NCBI RefSeq assembly: GCF_900106065.1
Contig: NZ_LT629796.1
Span: 2,268,001 to 2,332,000, forward strand
Reading direction: 5' to 3'
Origin: Pseudomonas mandelii
GTDB taxonomy: Bacteria; Pseudomonadota; Gammaproteobacteria; Pseudomonadales; Pseudomonadaceae
Length of the DNA stretch: 64,000 nt
The translations under genes were made by a program, and so were the position numbers. Below are positions 16,976 to 27,079 of this stretch, one piece after another. Within the stretch, counting starts at the first letter, position 1. Every line of letters begins with the position of its first letter. Under the pieces are notes generated by a model. The model searched no databases and had not been told where the DNA came from. It saw only the letters and a list, made by a program, of their open reading frames with translations.

Positions 16976-17914
16976 ATGAGCGACTCAATAAATATTGTGG
17001 TTCGCTTTGCTCTTTATTTCGACCTGATGCTGTTATTCGGATTGGCAATTTTCGGCTTGTACAGCCTCAGGGGAAAGGAAAGAGTATCGGGCACGGTCTT
17101 GAATTTTGAGTCGCTTCTTTACGGTACTTCCGTTGCAGGTGTAGCTCTGTCCCTTGCCGCGATGTTGTTGCTTGCGAAAGCAATGAGCGGTGTGTCGGAG
17201 CTTATGGAGCTACATCGTCATATTTTTGAAATGGTCCTTATGGGGACTGACGTCGGGTTGACCTGGATGGTCCGAATAGCTGCCTTGGTGATGGCAATTA
17301 TTGGCGTCGCGTTGAACAAGCGATTTCCAACACCCAGTCTCTGGATCGTCACTGTATGCGGAGCGATTGCGTTGGCGACGTTGGCATGGACAGGGCACGG
17401 CGCCATGGATGAGGGCAGTCGACGCTACTGGCATTTCATCACCGACATTTTCCACCTATTAGCCGCAGGTGGCTGGTTGGGCGCTCTATTGGCATTCGCT
17501 CTACTGCTGCGGTTGAAATCGCTAAAGGGCGAACAAGAAGCTCAAATTCTTGCACGGGTACTGACTGGTTTTGAGTCGGCCGGCGGAGTGATTGTTGCGA
17601 TCATAAGCGTTACGGGCGTAGTAAATTACCTGTTTATCGTTGGCCCACACCTCGATGAAGTGATGCTCAGTACTTATGGCCAGCTGCTGTTTTTGAAAAT
17701 ATTGCTCTTTGCTGGGATGATCGTTTTAGCCACGCTGAACCGCTTTCACCTAAGTCCGGTATTGGAGCGGTCAGTTCGAAATGGAGAATACTCTGCCGCA
17801 GTCAATGCCTTGCGCCGCAGCATGACACTCGAGTTTTTAATGGCAGTCGTCATAATTTGTCTTGTCGCATGGTTAGGCACTTTAAGTCCGGAAATGGAAA
17901 TGAGCGCGGAATAG
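16976..17914 (+). CDS. copD: CopD copper-resistance/uptake membrane protein
   Basis: A 312-residue polytopic membrane protein with eight or so helices and the CopD pattern: early [18 protein letters not shown], conserved His in [15 protein letters not shown] [11 protein letters not shown] and [16 protein letters not shown], and [13 protein letters not shown]. With CopC it is thought to move copper from the periplasm inward or to load enzymes. It follows copC in the same transcript. No multicopper oxidase copA or outer-membrane copB is present here, so this is a CopCD-only module. Confidence 0.92.
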   Translation: MSDSINIVVRFALYFDLMLLFGLAIFGLYSLRGKERVSGTVLNFESLLYGTSVAGVALSLAAMLLLAKAMSGVSELMELHRHIFEMVLMGTDVGLTWMVRIAALVMAIIGVALNKRFPTPSLWIVTVCGAIALATLAWTGHGAMDEGSRRYWHFITDIFHLLAAGGWLGALLAFALLLRLKSLKGEQEAQILARVLTGFESAGGVIVAIISVTGVVNYLFIVGPHLDEVMLSTYGQLLFLKILLFAGMIVLATLNRFHLSPVLERSVRNGEYSAAVNALRRSMTLEFLMAVVIICLVAWLGTLSPEMEMSAE

Positions 17915-17988
17915 AGGTTGGTGACAGCCGACTAAGGAGTCTAGAAGGTGAATTGTAAGGGCCATTTCCACCGGCTACACTCCAGCCC

Positions 17989-18330
17989 ATGAAACGCTAC
18001 CTACGGTTTTGCCTGATTTTCCTGATTAGCCTGGCGCTCCCCCTCAGCGGGATGGCGGGTGTTCAGGCGCCGACTGAGCCCTGCCCCATGAAAACCATGG
18101 GCATGGCGATGATGGACGGCATGGGTCAAGACTGCTGCCATGACATGAAAAGTCCCACCGAGCACGGCAAACCCTGTAAGCCAGGCCAGGAGTGCAAGAC
18201 TGGTGGCATGCTGCAAGTCTCCATCATCAAGCCTCCTATCACCTTATCCAGCCCCCTCGTACTGTCCTTCTCCCTAGATTCCCATCCAGTACAAACCCCG
18301 TCAGGGGTATGGCGACCGCCCCGCACTTGA
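17989..18330 (+). CDS. Small secreted Met/Cys/His-rich protein preceding the cus operon (CzcI/CopL-like)
   Basis: The protein has 113 residues with a signal peptide (about 1-24). A dense metal-binding region follows (PCPMKTMGMAMMDGMGQDCCHDMKS as separate Met, Cys and His clusters, then CKPGQECKTGGM), and the C-terminus is hydrophobic/Pro-rich. Small proteins of this build precede czcCBA and cusCBA operons and are called CzcI- or CopL-like, with an accessory or regulatory role. It lies 99 bases before cusC and 74 bases after copD. No enzyme motif is present. Confidence 0.65.
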   Translation: MKRYLRFCLIFLISLALPLSGMAGVQAPTEPCPMKTMGMAMMDGMGQDCCHDMKSPTEHGKPCKPGQECKTGGMLQVSIIKPPITLSSPLVLSFSLDSHPVQTPSGVWRPPRT

Positions 18331-18429
18331 TTCCTGTACCACACTCAGCCTCATTCCGCGTTAGCGGGATGGCATATCTGCGTGCATGTCTGATGAAGCG
18401 CGCAGTGGATCATCACAGGAATCGTGAAC

Positions 18430-19686
18430 ATGAACTCCAAGTGCTATTGCACAGGGTGGTCCCTCGTGGCCGGCCTGGCGGCAAGCGTACTGGCATTGCC
18501 GAGTCTCGCTGCCGCATTGACACTCGATGAAGCTTTGCAGCTGGCTGAAAACAATGCGCCGTCGCTGACTGCACAAGACGCGAAAATTCAGGCTGCCAGT
18601 AGTGCGGCCATCCCCGCTGGTGAACTACCCGATCCCAAGTTGCTGCTAGGCGTACAGAACTACCCCATTGGCGGTCCGGATCGCTGGAGCATCGATCAGG
18701 ACTTCATGACTATGCAAATGGTCGGAGTCAGTCAGGAGATGCCCAACAGTGCCAAGCGCAAAGCCCGCATCGAGGTCGCTGATGCAGCCATTAACCGCGC
18801 CGCAGCTGAGCGCCGGGTCGAACGTCTAAAGGTTCGTCAGGCCACGGCGCTGGCCTGGATCAACAGCTTCTCCGTTGAGCGTAAAGACGCGCTGTTCCAG
18901 GATTTCTACAAAGAAAACCGTCTGCTGGCCGATACCGTCCGTGCACAAATTGCCGGCGGCCGCGCTCAACCTGCTGATGCAGTAACGCCCAAACAGGAAG
19001 CGGCACAACTGGAAGAGCAGCAGGACGATCTGATTCGCCAGAGAGCGCAGGCCCGAGCGGCTCTGAAGCGCTGGATTGGCCCGGCCGCCAACGACAAACC
19101 TGTGGGCAGCTTGCCTGAATGGCCTGTCGAAGCCTCTGGCTACTCTCATAAGCTGCAACATCACCCAGAATTGGCAGCGTTTGAGCCTATGACCCGCGAA
19201 GCGCAAGCCAAGGTCCGTGAAGCCGAGGCGGAAAAACAGTCGGATTGGAGCTGGGAAGTCGACTATCAGCATCGTGGTCGACAGTTCGGCGACATGGTCA
19301 GCGTGCAACTTTCCTGGGATCTACCACTGTTTCCTGATTCTCGGCAAAACCCCAAGATTGCGGCCAAACACGCTGAACTCAACCAGCTTGAGGCTGAGCG
19401 CGAAGCGCTGTCACGCGAGCATACCCAGCAACTGGAGGACGAGCTGGCCGACTATGAACGCCTGAATCGTGCCGTGCATCGAACCCAGGACAGCCTATTG
19501 CCCTTGGCCAAGGAAAAGGTCGAGCTCAGCATGGCCAGCTATCGGTCCGGCAAAGGCGATTTGAGCTCCGTTGTCGCCGCCCGCCGCGAGCTCATCGAAG
19601 CCCGTCTCAAGCAGATTGATGTGGAAGAGCAGCGAGCGCTGACCAGCGCGCGCCTGTATTTCGCCTACGGGGAGTCCAGCCAATGA
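18430..19686 (+). CDS. cusC: CusC/CzcC-type outer-membrane efflux channel (TolC family)
   Basis: About 418 residues. A signal peptide (ending near AAALTLDEA) precedes two repeats of the TolC outer-membrane efflux protein domain with long coiled-coil helices (EAAQLEEQQDDLIRQRAQARAALKRW; LSREHTQQLEDELADYERL). It forms the outer-membrane exit duct for the RND pump. A GTG at 18424 is possible, but the ATG at 18430 is better placed behind AGGAA. The stop overlaps cusB's ATG (4 bases). Confidence 0.9.
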   Translation: MNSKCYCTGWSLVAGLAASVLALPSLAAALTLDEALQLAENNAPSLTAQDAKIQAASSAAIPAGELPDPKLLLGVQNYPIGGPDRWSIDQDFMTMQMVGVSQEMPNSAKRKARIEVADAAINRAAAERRVERLKVRQATALAWINSFSVERKDALFQDFYKENRLLADTVRAQIAGGRAQPADAVTPKQEAAQLEEQQDDLIRQRAQARAALKRWIGPAANDKPVGSLPEWPVEASGYSHKLQHHPELAAFEPMTREAQAKVREAEAEKQSDWSWEVDYQHRGRQFGDMVSVQLSWDLPLFPDSRQNPKIAAKHAELNQLEAEREALSREHTQQLEDELADYERLNRAVHRTQDSLLPLAKEKVELSMASYRSGKGDLSSVVAARRELIEARLKQIDVEEQRALTSARLYFAYGESSQ

Positions 19687-21167
19687 ACCTTAGAAAGTGG
19701 AACGGGGCATTGCTGGTAGGCCTCTCGCTGGTATTGGGTGTTGCCGGTGGTTACTGGTTCGCTCAGCAGGGCATGAGCGAAGTACCTGGTGCAGCCCCAG
19801 AGCAGAGCCTCCCCTCTCTGGACGAACGCAAAGTACTGTATTGGTACGACCCTATGTCCCCGCAGCAAAAGTTCGATAAGCCGGGTAAGTCGCCCTTCAT
19901 GGACATGCAGTTGGTCCCTCAGTACGCCGACATCAAAGGGGACAGCGCATCCGTTCGCATTGATCCAAGCCTGACTCAGAATCTCGGTGTGCGACTGGCT
20001 ACCGTCAGTCGAGGTGTGTTTGCTTCGAGTCTGGAGGTTGTCGGTGTGTTGGCTTTCAACGAGCGGGACGTCGCCGTCATTCAAGCCCGTACGGCGGGTT
20101 TCGTCGAGCGCGTGTATGCCCATGCTCCTGGCGACGTGATCAAAGCCAATGCCGCCATGGCGGATATCCTTGTACCTGAGTGGGCTGCGGCTCAGGAGGA
20201 GTTTCTCGCACTCAAGCGCAGTGGCGATGCGGGCTTGCTGGCAGCGGCTCGCCAGCGCTTGCGGCTCACCGGGATGCCGGCGGCATCAATTGCTCAAGTA
20301 GAGCGCAGTGGCAAAGTCCAACCAAACCTGACCCTCACCAGCCCTATTAGTGGTGTGCTGCAAGAGCTCAATGTGCGCGAGGGTATGACGGTGGCCGCCG
20401 GCGAGACACTGGCACGCGTTAATGGTTTGAGTAGCGTCTGGCTGGCCCTGGCCGTTCCGGAGACTGAATCTGGATCGATCCTCATGGGGCAAGCGGCAGA
20501 GGCGCGTTTGCCCGCGTTCCCTGGGGTTGTGCTCAAGGGCGTCGTCAGCGCGATTCTTCCGGAAACCAATCCGGATAGCCGCACCCTTCGCGTCCGCGTC
20601 GAGTTACCTAACCCAGAAGGCCGTCTCAGGCCGGGTATGACCGCACGAGTGAGCCTCAATCGTTCAACGGAGCAAAGTGTGTTGTGGGTGCCGAGCGAGG
20701 CCGTCATTCGCACCGGTCGACGTGCCCTGGTGATGCTCGCTGAAGACGCTGGCCGCTATCGTCCTGTTGAAGTGTTGATCGGGCAGGAAAACGATGGCAA
20801 GACGGCGATCTTGAAAGGTCTGGAAGAGGGCCAGAAGGTGGTTACCTCTGGCCAGTTCCTGCTCGACTCGGAGGCCAGTCTCAAGGGTATCGTTGCAAAC
20901 TCAGAGGAACAGTCACCACCCAGCGCAGCAGCCTCCAGTTTTCATGAGGCGGATGGGCAGATCGTTGAGATCAACGACAAAGAAGTCACACTCGCCCATG
21001 GCCCCTTCAAAACGCTGGGCATGCCTGGCATGACGATGACGTTCCCGCTCGCCAATCCGGCGCTGATGCAGGGCCTCAAAACGGGCGACAAGGTCCGGAT
21101 TGCAGTGAGTCAAACCGACGATGGCTTGCGTGTTGAGCGTCTAGGGAAATCAGGGGGCCAGCTATGA
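19683..21167 (+). CDS. cusB: CusB-type RND membrane-fusion adaptor with fused C-terminal CusF domain
   Basis: A 494-residue periplasmic adaptor. After an N-terminal helix (about 10-28) comes a heavy-metal-binding motif ([10 protein letters not shown]...MDMQLVPQY, about 58-82). The lipoyl/beta-barrel adaptor body follows (about 95-395). From about 418 to 490 there is a CusF-like copper-chaperone domain with H439, M447, M450 and M452 (GMPGMTMTF). In E. coli CusF is a separate protein and has Trp44 where this one has Met447. The adaptor delivers Cu(I)/Ag(I) from the periplasm to CusA. Its ends overlap cusC and cusA by 4 bases each. Confidence 0.93.
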   Translation: MNLRKWNGALLVGLSLVLGVAGGYWFAQQGMSEVPGAAPEQSLPSLDERKVLYWYDPMSPQQKFDKPGKSPFMDMQLVPQYADIKGDSASVRIDPSLTQNLGVRLATVSRGVFASSLEVVGVLAFNERDVAVIQARTAGFVERVYAHAPGDVIKANAAMADILVPEWAAAQEEFLALKRSGDAGLLAAARQRLRLTGMPAASIAQVERSGKVQPNLTLTSPISGVLQELNVREGMTVAAGETLARVNGLSSVWLALAVPETESGSILMGQAAEARLPAFPGVVLKGVVSAILPETNPDSRTLRVRVELPNPEGRLRPGMTARVSLNRSTEQSVLWVPSEAVIRTGRRALVMLAEDAGRYRPVEVLIGQENDGKTAILKGLEEGQKVVTSGQFLLDSEASLKGIVANSEEQSPPSAAASSFHEADGQIVEINDKEVTLAHGPFKTLGMPGMTMTFPLANPALMQGLKTGDKVRIAVSQTDDGLRVERLGKSGGQL

Positions 21168-24100
21168 TTGCTGCCCTGATTCGTTGGTCAGTGGCCAACC
21201 GATTCCTGGTGCTACTGGCGACACTGTTCGTCACGGCTTGGGGCATTTGGTCGGTGCAGAGCACGCCCATCGATGCGCTGCCGGATCTCTCCGATGTTCA
21301 GGTGATCATCCGCACCCCGTATCCGGGACAGGCACCGCAGATCGTCGAGAACCAGGTGACCTATCCGTTGGCCACCACCATGCTTTCGGTGCCTGGCGCC
21401 AAGACCGTGCGCGGCTACTCCTTCTTTGGTGACAGCTTTGTCTATGTGCTGTTCGAAGACGGTACTGACTTGTATTGGGCCCGCTCGCGGGTGTTGGAGT
21501 ACCTGAGCCAAATACAAAGTCGCTTGCCGGCCAGCGCCAAACCGGCGTTGGGGCCGGATGCGACAGGAGTGGGCTGGATTTTCCAGTACGCGCTGGTAGA
21601 TCGCAATGGCGGACACGATCTGGCGCAACTTCGTGCACTTCAGGACTGGTTCCTCAAGTTCGAACTCAAGACTCTGCCCAACGTTGCCGAGGTGGCCACC
21701 GTGGGTGGCATGGTCAAGCAGTACCAGGTGCAGCTTGATCCGCTCAAACTGGCCAGCTTCGGTATCACGCAGGCCGAGGTGGCCGACGCGATCGGCAAGG
21801 CCAATCAGGAAACCGGTGGTGCCGTCCTGGAGATGGCAGAGACCGAGTTCATTGTGCGGGCTTCCGGCTACTTGAAAACGCTCAATGATTTTCGGGCGAT
21901 CCCACTCAAGCTGGGATCGGGCGGTGTGCCGGTGACCCTTGGCGATGTCGCCACCATTCAGTTGGGACCGGAAATGCGGCGTGGCATTACTGAACTCGAC
22001 GGTGAAGGCGAGACCGTCGGTGGCGTGGTGATTTTGCGCAGCGGCAAGAATGCTCGGGAGACCATTGCGGCGGTCAAAGCCAAACTCGACGAACTGAAAA
22101 GCAGCTTGCCGGCGGGGGTGGAAATCGTCACCACCTACGACCGCAGCAAACTAATCGACCGCGCGGTGGAAAATCTCAGCCACAAACTGCTCGAAGAGTT
22201 CATCGTCGTCGCGTTGGTGTGTGGCATCTTCCTCTGGCACCTGCGTTCATCTCTGGTGGCAATCATCTCCCTGCCGGTGGGGGTGCTGATCGCCTTCATC
22301 GTGATGCGCTATCAAGGGATCAACGCCAACATCATGTCCCTAGGCGGAATTGCCATCGCCATCGGTGCCATGGTCGACGCTGCCGTGGTGATGATTGAAA
22401 ACGCGCACAAGAAGGTTGAGGCCTGGCACGTGGCCAATCCGGGGGAGGAACTGAAGGGTGAACGTCATTGGCACGTGATGACCGAAGCGGCGGCTGAAGT
22501 TGGACCAGCACTGTTCTTCTGTTTGTTGATCATTACCCTATCGTTCATTCCGGTGTTCACCCTGCAAGCGCAAGAGGGGCGGCTATTCGGCCCGCTGGCT
22601 TTCACCAAGACCTACGCCATGGCCGCAGCGGCGGGATTGTCAGTGACCTTGGTGCCGGTGTTGATGGGCTACTGGATTCGGGGACGAATTCCCAGTGAAC
22701 AACAGAACCCGTTGAACCGGTGGCTGATCCGGATCTACCAGCCGGCTCTGGATGCAGTCTTACGACGACCGAAGATCACGCTGCTGGTCGCGTTGCTGGT
22801 TTTTATCAGCGCACTATGGCCAATGTCGCGCTTGGGTGGCGAGTTTCTTCCGCCTTTGGACGAGGGCGACCTGCTCTATATGCCTTCGGCTCTGCCGGGA
22901 TTGTCGGCGCAGAAAGCGGCGCAACTGCTGCAACAGACCGACCGCCTGATCAAGACCGTGCCGGAGGTCGAACATGTCTTTGGTAAAGCCGGTCGTGCTG
23001 AAACTGCCACCGACCCGGCGCCGTTGGAGATGTTCGAAACCACCATCCAGTTCAAGCCACAGGAGCAATGGCGCCCAGGTATGACTCAGGAAAAACTGGT
23101 GGAAGAGCTGGATCGAGTGGTGCGAGTTCCTGGGCTGACCAATATCTGGATACCACCGATACGCAACCGAATCGACATGCTGGCCACGGGGATCAAGAGT
23201 CCTATTGGGGTGAAAGTTGCCGGCACCAACCTGACCGAGATTGATGCCGCTACCCAGGCGGTCGAGCGGGTGGCCAAGGATGTGCCCGGCGTCAGTTCTG
23301 CGCTGGCCGAGCGACTGACGGGTGGTCGCTATATCGATGTGGATATCGACCGCAAAGCCGCCGCCCGCTACGGGCTGAATATCGACGATGTGCAGTCCAT
23401 CGTGGCCGGCGCTATCGGCGGTGAAAATGTCGGCGAGACCATTGAAGGGCTCGCACGCTTCCCGATCAACGTGCGTTATCCACGGGAGTGGCGTGACTCG
23501 CTCGGTGCCTTGGAGCAATTGCCGATCTACACCCCGCTAGGGAGCCAGATCACCCTCGGCACGGTGGCGAAGGTCAAGGTCAGCGACGGCCCGCCGATGC
23601 TCAAGAGCGAGAATGCACGGCCCTCTGGTTGGGTATACATCGACGTGCGTGGCCGGGACATTGCCTCGGTAGTCGCCGATCTACGCCGGGTCGTCAGCGA
23701 GCAGGTCAAGTTGCAGCCCGGCATGAGCCTGAGTTACTCAGGACAGTTCGAATTTCTCGAAAGGGCCAACGCACGACTCAAACTGGTGGTGCCTGCCACG
23801 CTGTTGATCATCTTCGTGCTGCTTTACCTGACATTTGCACGCTTTGACGAGGCCCTGCTGATTATGGCCACTTTGCCATTCGCACTGTCTGGCGGGGCAT
23901 GGTTTCTCTATCTGTTGGGATTCAACCTGTCGGTTGCCACCGGGGTCGGCTTCATCGCCCTGGCCGGCGTTTCTGCCGAATTTGGCGTGATCATGCTGCT
24001 CTACCTGAAAAATGCCTGGGCCGAGCGTGAAGACGTCGGCGACCGCACTGAGCGCGGTCTGGTTGCGGCGATTCGTGAAGGCGCTGTGCAGCGCGTTCGA

Positions 24101-24307
24101 CCCAAGGCCATGACCGTTGCGGTGGTTATCGCTGGTTTGTTACCAATACTTTTGGGAAGCGGTACCGGCAGCGAGGTGATGAGCCGCATTGCCGCCCCGA
24201 TGATTGGAGGTATGGTTACGGCGCCCTTGCTATCGCTGTTTGTGATCCCGGCGGCCTATCACCTCATGCGTCGTCGACACTTGTCCGTTGAGCCTGGCAA
24301 GCACTGA
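21164..24307 (+). CDS. cusA: CusA copper/silver-exporting RND pump
   Basis: A 1047-residue proton-driven heavy-metal RND transporter. The three Met residues of the E. coli CusA site fall at identical numbers here: M573 ([10 protein letters not shown]), M623 (APLEMFETT) and M672 (RIDMLATG). This argues for Cu(I)/Ag(I) rather than Zn/Co. Twelve membrane helices are in the usual places, with the charged proton-relay helix near residue 405 ([13 protein letters not shown]). The protein is of normal length and intact. It works with the CusB adaptor and CusC channel encoded just upstream. Confidence 0.96.
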   Translation: MIAALIRWSVANRFLVLLATLFVTAWGIWSVQSTPIDALPDLSDVQVIIRTPYPGQAPQIVENQVTYPLATTMLSVPGAKTVRGYSFFGDSFVYVLFEDGTDLYWARSRVLEYLSQIQSRLPASAKPALGPDATGVGWIFQYALVDRNGGHDLAQLRALQDWFLKFELKTLPNVAEVATVGGMVKQYQVQLDPLKLASFGITQAEVADAIGKANQETGGAVLEMAETEFIVRASGYLKTLNDFRAIPLKLGSGGVPVTLGDVATIQLGPEMRRGITELDGEGETVGGVVILRSGKNARETIAAVKAKLDELKSSLPAGVEIVTTYDRSKLIDRAVENLSHKLLEEFIVVALVCGIFLWHLRSSLVAIISLPVGVLIAFIVMRYQGINANIMSLGGIAIAIGAMVDAAVVMIENAHKKVEAWHVANPGEELKGERHWHVMTEAAAEVGPALFFCLLIITLSFIPVFTLQAQEGRLFGPLAFTKTYAMAAAAGLSVTLVPVLMGYWIRGRIPSEQQNPLNRWLIRIYQPALDAVLRRPKITLLVALLVFISALWPMSRLGGEFLPPLDEGDLLYMPSALPGLSAQKAAQLLQQTDRLIKTVPEVEHVFGKAGRAETATDPAPLEMFETTIQFKPQEQWRPGMTQEKLVEELDRVVRVPGLTNIWIPPIRNRIDMLATGIKSPIGVKVAGTNLTEIDAATQAVERVAKDVPGVSSALAERLTGGRYIDVDIDRKAAARYGLNIDDVQSIVAGAIGGENVGETIEGLARFPINVRYPREWRDSLGALEQLPIYTPLGSQITLGTVAKVKVSDGPPMLKSENARPSGWVYIDVRGRDIASVVADLRRVVSEQVKLQPGMSLSYSGQFEFLERANARLKLVVPATLLIIFVLLYLTFARFDEALLIMATLPFALSGGAWFLYLLGFNLSVATGVGFIALAGVSAEFGVIMLLYLKNAWAEREDVGDRTERGLVAAIREGAVQRVRPKAMTVAVVIAGLLPILLGSGTGSEVMSRIAAPMIGGMVTAPLLSLFVIPAAYHLMRRRHLSVEPGKH

Positions 24308-24330
24308 CGCGTAAAAATGCATACAAAAGG

Positions 24331-24350
24331 GGCTGCGCTTGCAGCCTCGT
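24331..24350 (+). terminator. Possible terminator after cusA
   Basis: GGCTGC-GCTT-GCAGCC hairpin followed by a weak TCGTTT tail, 23 bases after the cusA stop. The T-run is poor, and on the other strand CCTTTT follows the stem. Confidence 0.45.
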
Positions 24351-24388
24351 TTGAGCTGCACAGCCCGTTCTCATCAGTCCTACGCGCG

Positions 24389-24449
24389 GTATGTATCGAA
24401 ATTAGCAAGTTTATGTCTTTTGCATAAACTCGCTAATTTCGATACATAC
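24389..24449. repeat. 61-bp near-perfect palindrome between the copper island and CBASS
   Basis: Two 27-base arms starting GTATGTATCGAAATTAGC (left) and ending GCTAATTTCGATACATAC (right) match at 26 of 27 positions around a 7-base TCTTTTG loop. AT-rich, with no T-run after it. It could be a recombination or transposon end site, a strong cruciform, or a binding site. The remainder of the gap (24,308-24,662) holds no credible gene. Confidence 0.8.
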
Positions 24450-24662
24450 GCTGTGGTCAGTGCCATTACCCACCAGCACTTGCCAGAAAAACGAACGCTG
24501 CGAACACTCCGTTTCGATGAGCCACAAACAGCATCCTGCTTATAGCCGACTCAGCATTCGTCACCCTTAGATCTCTCTTGAAATCGAGGCAAATGACCCT
24601 AATATGATCTTATCTTGCCATCATCGTTTTCAATCATGGATGTTTCTCGGGGGTAGGTCGGA

Positions 24663-25829
24663 ATGGCAGAACAAGAAGACGCTAAGCCCGCAAGCGGGCG
24701 CTTCAACACAAATGATGAGACGAAGCGGATCGTATGGACACAGACCGCTGGTCATTGTGAACTGTGCGGCACGGATCTGACGTTCGATTATCGTGCCGGC
24801 AAGCCAATGAAATGGGGCGAAGTGGCGCATATCCTGCCCGCCAGTCCCAAAGGCCCTCGGGGACGCGCGGATCATGATGCTGAGGCGCACACAAACGATA
24901 CCGCTAATCTGATGCTCCTGTGCCCAGGTTGTCATGACAAAATTGATCGTGACGCAGATGGGTATCCTGAAAATGATTTGAGTGGTTTACACCAAGCGTA
25001 CCTGGAACGCATCCGACTCGCCGCAACGACCCCCGATGGTGGCAGAGCTATTCCTCTCATCGTCCAGAGTCAGCATTTTCAGACGATCAACGATATCCCC
25101 GTTCGCGATCTGTTGACTGCGATGTCCGCCGAGGGATTAACCGCCTTCGATCAAGGCATCAAAATCGCCTTCGCTGCACCCGGACCACGTGGCAGGGACA
25201 CTACCTATTGGCAGAACGTCAAAGACAGCGTCCAGTATGAGCTGGAGCAGCAACTCAAGCGTCGCGGCGGCACTTATGGCGATTCGCCCGCGCTAGCAGT
25301 AGTCGGCTTGGCCGACATTCCGGCCTTGATGATGTTGGGCCAGAGTATCGGCGACCGTTCCAAACGCTTGATCTTCTCTTTTCACCGCGAGCATCTTTTG
25401 CGCTGGCCCGATCAGTCTGCTGAGCCGCCTAGTTTTCTGTTTACGCCTCCACCCAACGGCGATGGCCCACTGGCGTTGGTGCTCTCCATTTCTGCGCAAG
25501 TTCCAGTTCGCGACGTGACCGACGCTCTACCCGGTGCACGTATTGCAGAGCTGTCGATCCCAGAACCAAGCTACGCGATGGTACAGAACCGTCGGGTGAT
25601 TCATGCCTTTCGCGACGCACTTCAAATACGACTGAGCCAGCTTGAGGCTCTGACTCCTGACCCTATCCACGTCTTCGCCGCCATTCCTGCGGCATTAGCC
25701 ATCGAGTTTGGCGCGTTGCTCACAACACAGCATCAACATACATACCTGATCTTCGATCGGGACAAAGAAAACCAAGATCGGTTTACGCAAACACTGCAAT
25801 TGGGTCCAGTGGCCCAGGAGGCTATGTAA
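24663..25829 (+). CDS. cap5: CBASS effector Cap5: HNH nuclease fused to SAVED sensor domain
   Basis: A 388-residue two-domain effector. The HNH domain (about 20-110) has zinc Cys pairs C32/C35 and C87/C90, catalytic His56 in EVAHILPAS and the NLMLLCPGCH ending. The SAVED domain (about 170-385) senses the cyclic nucleotide made by the neighbouring CD-NTase, after which family members degrade double-stranded DNA and kill the infected cell. It is the first gene of the operon, and its stop overlaps the CD-NTase start by one base (TAATG). A gap of 355 bases before it probably holds the promoter. Confidence 0.92.
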   Translation: MAEQEDAKPASGRFNTNDETKRIVWTQTAGHCELCGTDLTFDYRAGKPMKWGEVAHILPASPKGPRGRADHDAEAHTNDTANLMLLCPGCHDKIDRDADGYPENDLSGLHQAYLERIRLAATTPDGGRAIPLIVQSQHFQTINDIPVRDLLTAMSAEGLTAFDQGIKIAFAAPGPRGRDTTYWQNVKDSVQYELEQQLKRRGGTYGDSPALAVVGLADIPALMMLGQSIGDRSKRLIFSFHREHLLRWPDQSAEPPSFLFTPPPNGDGPLALVLSISAQVPVRDVTDALPGARIAELSIPEPSYAMVQNRRVIHAFRDALQIRLSQLEALTPDPIHVFAAIPAALAIEFGALLTTQHQHTYLIFDRDKENQDRFTQTLQLGPVAQEAM

Positions 25830-27079
25830 TGCTTTTGAGCAACGAACAGACCAAGCGCAGCAGTTGGGAATATTTTCTGCTTCGCGCCGCGCGGGAAATC
25901 TCGCTGTCGGAAGCGCAGTACGAAAAAATCAATGACCGCTACTCCCAACTGGAAAAAATCCTCTCGGCTTCCGACAACCCGCTGCTCGCTGAGGCCCATA
26001 TTTTCGTTCAAGGCTCGATGCGGCTGAAGACGACCATCAAGCCAATCCCCGGCGCGCCTGCGGATCTGGACACCATTGATGCGGACGCGATTATTTGGCT
26101 TCCTCACGCTCAGGGCGCTGGTGCAAAGGAAGTTCTAGAAGCGATTGAGCAGCGTTTTAGGGAAGGCTCCCGCGTTCAAGAAGAAGTTAAGCAATTACGT
26201 CGTGGCATCCGGATCGTTTATGCCGACGAAAATCCAGGTTTCCACATCGATGTCACGCCTGCCCGCGCGATCAACGGAAATGGCGAAGCAAACGGCGAAG
26301 GTAAGCTGGAGGTTCCGGATCGGGTCACAGGGTGGAAAGCAAGCAGCCCTATCCCTTACTCGAATTGGTTGCAGGTTGCTTCTGCCCAAGAAATCTCTCT
26401 GGAAAGCTTGGTAGTTGCCAAAAGCCAGCGGATGCTTGATGCCGCGACACAAGATCCTTTACCGCATTATCAGGATTACATCGATCAAGATCCCCTGCGT
26501 GCGACCATTAAGCTGCTCAAGCGGCATCGCGATGAATGGGCCATCAAGACAAGGAGCGCTGATACTCGCCCAATATCTGCGGTCATCACCACCCTGGCCA
26601 CGCACGCATACCTGGATGTCGTAAAGGAGTCGCAGTCGAAGCCTCTGGCTCCGCTCGATGCAATTTTGGAAATCGTTCGCAGGATGCCGCAGCACATCGC
26701 GCAGAGAGGTAGCGACTGCTATGTCTACAATCCTGCCGATAACGGCGAAAACTTTGCAGAGAAGTGGAATCGACCGGGCGAGGGGCAAGGCTATCGCCAA
26801 GCATTTGCCAAATGGCATGCGGACGCCAGTGCATCTGTTTCATTGGGTTTGGAAAGTTTTGAATCCAACGATTCCTTTGCCGAGGCAGTGAAAAAGAATT
26901 TCGGTATTGCACCGGCATTCATTACGGCAGTGAACAATGAGATCCCTGCGAACTGGACGATGCCCGGCCGACCGGATGGCACTACTCGAAACTCTGCTTC
27001 GATGGGTTCGCTCTTCGGAGGGGCCAGCGGTGGCGGAACCTCTCAGTCGAGCGTAAAGCCAGTTGGACGCCTTGGCTGA
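25829..27079 (+). CDS. cdn: CBASS CD-NTase (cyclic oligonucleotide synthase)
   Basis: A 416-residue DNA-polymerase-beta-like nucleotidyltransferase. The active site shows QGSMR (G62-S63), a DADAII acidic pair (D84, D86) and a third acid D141 in FHIDVTPA. Senses infection and makes a cyclic di- or trinucleotide second messenger for Cap5; the exact product and clade cannot be assigned by eye. The C-terminus is a Gly/Ser-rich flexible tail ending Leu-Gly. This suits the known Cap2 mechanism in type II CBASS, in which the enzyme's C-terminal Gly is joined to a target. It overlaps the Cap2 gene by 17 bases. Confidence 0.92.
   Translation: MLLSNEQTKRSSWEYFLLRAAREISLSEAQYEKINDRYSQLEKILSASDNPLLAEAHIFVQGSMRLKTTIKPIPGAPADLDTIDADAIIWLPHAQGAGAKEVLEAIEQRFREGSRVQEEVKQLRRGIRIVYADENPGFHIDVTPARAINGNGEANGEGKLEVPDRVTGWKASSPIPYSNWLQVASAQEISLESLVVAKSQRMLDAATQDPLPHYQDYIDQDPLRATIKLLKRHRDEWAIKTRSADTRPISAVITTLATHAYLDVVKESQSKPLAPLDAILEIVRRMPQHIAQRGSDCYVYNPADNGENFAEKWNRPGEGQGYRQAFAKWHADASASVSLGLESFESNDSFAEAVKKNFGIAPAFITAVNNEIPANWTMPGRPDGTTRNSASMGSLFGGASGGGTSQSSVKPVGRLG

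Noticed and set aside
24339..24545. 68-residue frame across the palindrome
   Set aside because: The frame encodes both arms of the palindrome and has no ribosome site.
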